64,000 bases of DNA from the NCBI GenBank assembly GCA_024235635.1, contig JACKMA010000002.1, forward strand, positions 806,001 through 870,000. Reading direction: 5' to 3'. Shown here piece after piece: positions 59,662 to 64,000 of this stretch (positions are counted from its first letter, which is position 1; every line of letters starts with the position of its first letter). The position numbers and the translations under genes were made by a program. Under the pieces are notes generated by a model that was given only the letters and a program-made list of their open reading frames with translations, was not told the origin of the DNA and did not search any database. The stretch is from Zoogloeaceae bacterium (GTDB lineage Bacteria > Pseudomonadota > Gammaproteobacteria > Burkholderiales > Rhodocyclaceae).

Positions 59662-61566
59662 TCAGGATGCCACCGACTGCAGCGCAGCAAGGTTGATCTC
59701 GACCTTGTACTTGCGCCGCAGTTCGGCCAGGAAAGCCTGCAGATCGCGCTCGGCGAGGATGCGTTCGTACTGGTTGCGCACCGCCACCAGCCGCGGATCG
59801 TCATCGGCAATTTCCGGCACATTGGTCGATTCGACGCGGAACAGGACGAAGTCCTTGTCGCTGCCGACGGCGCCGCCGTAGGCCGGCAGCTCGGTCGAAG
59901 CCGGCATCGAGAACAATTCGCGCTGAATCAGCGGATCGAGATCGCCCGGTCCGCGGGTAACCTTGGCGGCCTCGCCGAAATCGACTTCCACCGCCTCGCC
60001 GGCGCGCAGCTTGGCGAGCAGTTCCCGCCCCCGCTTCTCCGCCGCCTTGCTGGCGGCCTCGAGCTTGAGTTCGCCGACGATCTCCTCGCGCACTTCCTCG
60101 ACCGCTTCGGTCCGCTCGGGCTCGTAGGTCGTGACCCGGGCCGACACCAACTGACCGTTGCCGACGTCGACGGCCTCGGTGTTGAGCTTGCGCTCGAGCG
60201 AATCCGACTTGAACAGTGCGGCCATCAACCGGGCGTTGTCGAACGGCGGCTGACCGGCGCCATCGCGCGAGACCCAGTCCGAGCTCTTCAACGTCAGGCC
60301 GAACTGCTCGGCCGCCGGCCCCAGACTATCGGGCTGTTCATACACCACATTGGAAAAGGTTTCGGCAGCATGGGCGAACTCGCGGGCTGCCTGGTCCTGG
60401 CGCAGCTCGGTCTGGATGGTGTCGCGCACTTCGTCGAGCGGCCGCACCTGCTCCGGCCGGATACCGGTGAGCTGGATCACGTGCAGACCGAAATCGCTGC
60501 GGACGATATCGCTGATGCCACCCTCCTCGAGCGCGAACACCGCCTCGGAAAACGGCGCAACCATCGCATCGCGCGTGAAGAAGCCGAGATCGCCACCGTT
60601 GCTCGCAGAACCGGGGTCCTCGGATTCACGCGCGGCCACTTCCGCAAATTTCTCTCCGCCGTTCGCGCGCACCTCGGCCAGGATCTTCTCGGCCCTTGCC
60701 GTCGCTTCGGCGACCTCGTCGGCGGGGGCATCGGCGCCGAGTTCGATCAGGATGTGGCGGGCACTGCGCTCCTCCTCGCGGCGGTAGCGGTCCTGATGCG
60801 CCTGGTACCAGGCCTCGATCTGGGCATCGTCGACCTTGATGCTCTCGATGAACTTCTCGCGATCGAGCACGAGATAGTCCGCCTTGACCCGGGCCGGCAA
60901 GCGGAAGCGGTCGCGGTTCGCCTGGTAATAGGTCTGAACCTCGTCGTCGCTGACCGTGACCTCGCCAGCGAGTTCCTCGGCGGAGACCCGGGCCGTCGCC
61001 ACGGTGCGCTCCTCGAGTTGCAGCGCCAGCAATCGATGCGCGGACTTGCGTGCCGCGATCGCCGAGTTGCCGACCGCGGTGGTGAGCTGCTGGAACGCCA
61101 CGTCACGGCGCAGCTGGGCTTCGAATTGCGGCACCGACAGATTCTGCGCGCGCAGCACCTGTTCGTAGCGCGACTGCGAGAATTGCCCGTCCTGCTTGAA
61201 TTCGTCGATCGAACCAATCACCTGCCGCAATTGCTCCGGCGAAACCGCGAGTCTCGAATCGGTCGCGTAGAGCGCAAGCAGGCGCTGATTCACCAGGCCG
61301 TCGAGCACCGCTCGTCGAATCTCCGGCGTGTTCAACTGCGCGATGTCGATATCGCCGCCGAACTGTGCGCGGATCTGGTCCTGCTGGCGGCGCAGGGCAT
61401 TCTCGAACTCCGCCGGACCGATCTTGGTGTCGCCGACCGTAGCCAGGCTCGAATCGTTGCCGATGCTGCCGAGATACGACTCAACGCCGAAGAAGGCGAA
61501 CGTGACGACGATCAGGCCCAGGATCCCCTGAACAATTCGTCGATTGCTGCGAATTGCGTCGAACAT
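59662..61566 (-). CDS. ppiD: Periplasmic chaperone/peptidyl-prolyl isomerase PpiD
   Basis: 634 residues, usual for PpiD. A short cytoplasmic start, one membrane anchor (GILGLIVVTFAFFGVESYL, residues 15-33), a SurA-like N-terminal chaperone part, one parvulin domain (about residues 265-365, ARHILIELG through SDFGLHVIQL) and a C-terminal helical domain. It works at the periplasmic face of the inner membrane on newly exported proteins. It lies downstream of hupB and tRNA-Val, the classic lon-hup-ppiD order. Confidence 0.94.
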   Translation of the reverse strand: MFDAIRSNRRIVQGILGLIVVTFAFFGVESYLGSIGNDSSLATVGDTKIGPAEFENALRRQQDQIRAQFGGDIDIAQLNTPEIRRAVLDGLVNQRLLALYATDSRLAVSPEQLRQVIGSIDEFKQDGQFSQSRYEQVLRAQNLSVPQFEAQLRRDVAFQQLTTAVGNSAIAARKSAHRLLALQLEERTVATARVSAEELAGEVTVSDDEVQTYYQANRDRFRLPARVKADYLVLDREKFIESIKVDDAQIEAWYQAHQDRYRREEERSARHILIELGADAPADEVAEATARAEKILAEVRANGGEKFAEVAARESEDPGSASNGGDLGFFTRDAMVAPFSEAVFALEEGGISDIVRSDFGLHVIQLTGIRPEQVRPLDEVRDTIQTELRQDQAAREFAHAAETFSNVVYEQPDSLGPAAEQFGLTLKSSDWVSRDGAGQPPFDNARLMAALFKSDSLERKLNTEAVDVGNGQLVSARVTTYEPERTEAVEEVREEIVGELKLEAASKAAEKRGRELLAKLRAGEAVEVDFGEAAKVTRGPGDLDPLIQRELFSMPASTELPAYGGAVGSDKDFVLFRVESTNVPEIADDDPRLVAVRNQYERILAERDLQAFLAELRRKYKVEINLAALQSVAS

Positions 61567-61599
61567 GGTCTCGATGAAGGAATAGGTGAAGAAAACAAA

Positions 61600-61624
61600 A
61601 AGGCGAAGCTCGCGTCTTCGCCTT
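61600..61624 (-). terminator. Rho-independent terminator after tRNA-Val
   Basis: On the minus strand a 9-bp stem AAGGCGAAG/CTTCGCCTT with a 7-base loop is followed by TTTGTTTTC. It would end the hupB/tRNA-Val transcript before ppiD. Confidence 0.75.
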
Positions 61625-61697
61625 CGGGAGCGGCCGGTGAGGGTCGGACGCGCCTCGCCGGAATTCGATCAATCGGGCATCGCTCCCCAGTGGCCCA

Positions 61698-61773
61698 TGG
61701 TGGGTGCTGAGAGGCTCGAACTCCCGACATCCGCCTTGTAAGGGCGGCGCTCTACCAACTGAGCTAAGCACCC
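61698..61773 (-). tRNA. tRNA-Val (anticodon TAC)
   Basis: A 76-base cloverleaf with encoded CCA. Acceptor GGGTGCT/AGCACCC, D-arm GCTCAGTTGGTAGAGC, anticodon stem CCGCC/GGCGG with loop CTTACAA, and T-arm GGGAG-TTCGAGC-CTCTC with one G-U pair. All four arms pair. It lies between hupB and ppiD. Confidence 0.97.
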
Positions 61774-61807
61774 GCTCGTGGCCCGCCCCTGGGCAAGCCA
61801 AAGCGGA

Positions 61808-62080
61808 TCAGTTTACTGCATCCTTAAGACCTTTGCCAGCACGGAACTTGGGCACCTTGGCCGACTTGATCTTGATGTTCGCGCCGGTGCGGGGATTGCG
61901 ACCCGTGCGTGCGGCGCGCTTGCCGACGTAGAAGGTTCCGAAGCCGACCAGCGTGACGGTTCCGCCTTTCTTCAATGCGTGCTTGATGGAGCCGATCGCG
62001 GCATCGAGCGCTCTTCCGGCCGCCGCCTTGGATATCTCCGCCTGATCCGCAATCTGGTCGATGAGTTCGGATTTATTCAC
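61808..62080 (-). CDS. hupB: DNA-binding protein HU
   Basis: 90 residues, exact family length. N-terminal helices MNKSELIDQIADQAEISKAA, core GGTVTLVGFGTFYVGKRAAR, DNA-contacting arm TGRNPRTGANIKI with the conserved proline that intercalates into DNA, and the closing helix. It binds and bends DNA as a dimer in the nucleoid. Located downstream of lon, separated from it by a terminator and its own promoter region. Confidence 0.97.
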   Translation of the reverse strand: MNKSELIDQIADQAEISKAAAGRALDAAIGSIKHALKKGGTVTLVGFGTFYVGKRAARTGRNPRTGANIKIKSAKVPKFRAGKGLKDAVN

Positions 62081-62245
62081 TTATGTCCCCTCCCGTTCGG
62101 TGTGACCACCATTGGAGTCAAAAGCCAGTAACGGCGCGGGATTCCGGACCATTTCCGGCGACGCTGAACTGCAAGCGTGTTATAGCCCGCAAAATTTGCC
62201 AATGTCAACACACCGCCGGCTCCTGAAACAGGCAGCCACGAAAAA

Positions 62246-62281
62246 CGCCAGGGCCACCCCATTTCGGGGGCGGCCCTGGCG
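62246..62281 (-). terminator. Rho-independent terminator of lon
   Basis: Arms CGCCAGGGCC and GGCCCTGGCG with an additional inner CCCC/GGGG pairing. On the minus strand the stem is followed by TTTTT. It lies 27 bases after the lon stop codon. Confidence 0.85.
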
Positions 62282-62307
62282 TGGAATACCCGATCCCGAC
62301 GATTCGT

Positions 62308-64000
<1,693 letters not shown>

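Overview
The window comes from a GC-rich Betaproteobacterium, most likely of the Rhodocyclales/Zoogloea/Thauera type. This is inferred from the housekeeping block guaA-guaB-DUF4124-rnfH-ratA-smpB, the lon-hupB-tRNA-Val-ppiD order, PEP-CTERM proteins and sigma-54-like promoters. I could not run a phylogeny.

Layout. Positions 2-616 hold the 3' end of an Orn/Lys/Arg decarboxylase. Positions about 646-49,044 are an accessory region of about 48 kb wedged against the 3' end of guaA. It consists of two tandem copies of a five-gene secretion cassette, all on the minus strand: giant Calx-beta/PKD protein, then a PEP-CTERM protein, a type I secretion ABC ATPase, an HlyD adaptor, and an RTX/cadherin-like/PKD giant. 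Copy 1 is B (15,092-27,475), PEP-1, ABC-1, HlyD-1 and A (1,368-8,607). Copy 2 is D (40,812-47,762), PEP-2, ABC-2, HlyD-2 and C (29,307-36,545). Positions 49,030-64,000 are core genome: guaA, guaB, a DUF4124 protein, rnfH, ratA, smpB, a Yej-like peptide transporter without its ATPase gene, fabI, ppiD, tRNA-Val, hupB and partial lon.

How the accessory genes fit together. The four giants (A, B, C, D) have no signal peptide and share PKD repeats, a cadherin-like repeat and a C-terminal domain of about 225 residues. This fits substrates of the two neighbouring type I exporters. The outer-membrane TolC-like component is not in the window. A and C carry different, lower-GC N-terminal modules on an almost identical 5.5 kb stalk. 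B carries six essentially identical 729-bp Calx-beta repeat units, a complete YD/Rhs core and a von Willebrand type D-like domain. Copy 1 is decaying: A has two frameshifts, and nested IS5-family elements sit upstream of it.

Two regulatory or structural signals stand out. First, a 17-bp element (TGTAARRWTKTCCGACA) lies upstream of a sigma-54-type -24/-12 promoter in front of B, D and both PEP-CTERM genes, tying the giants to what looks like a PEP-CTERM (PrsK/PrsR-RpoN type) regulon. Second, three diverged copies of a module of about 200 bp, each with a 16-bp inverted repeat and ending in the guaA stop-codon sequence TACTCCCACTC, sit at the guaA 3' end, between the two cassettes and at the far edge. 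This looks like attachment sites of a tandemly integrated guaA-targeting island, although no integrase gene is visible.
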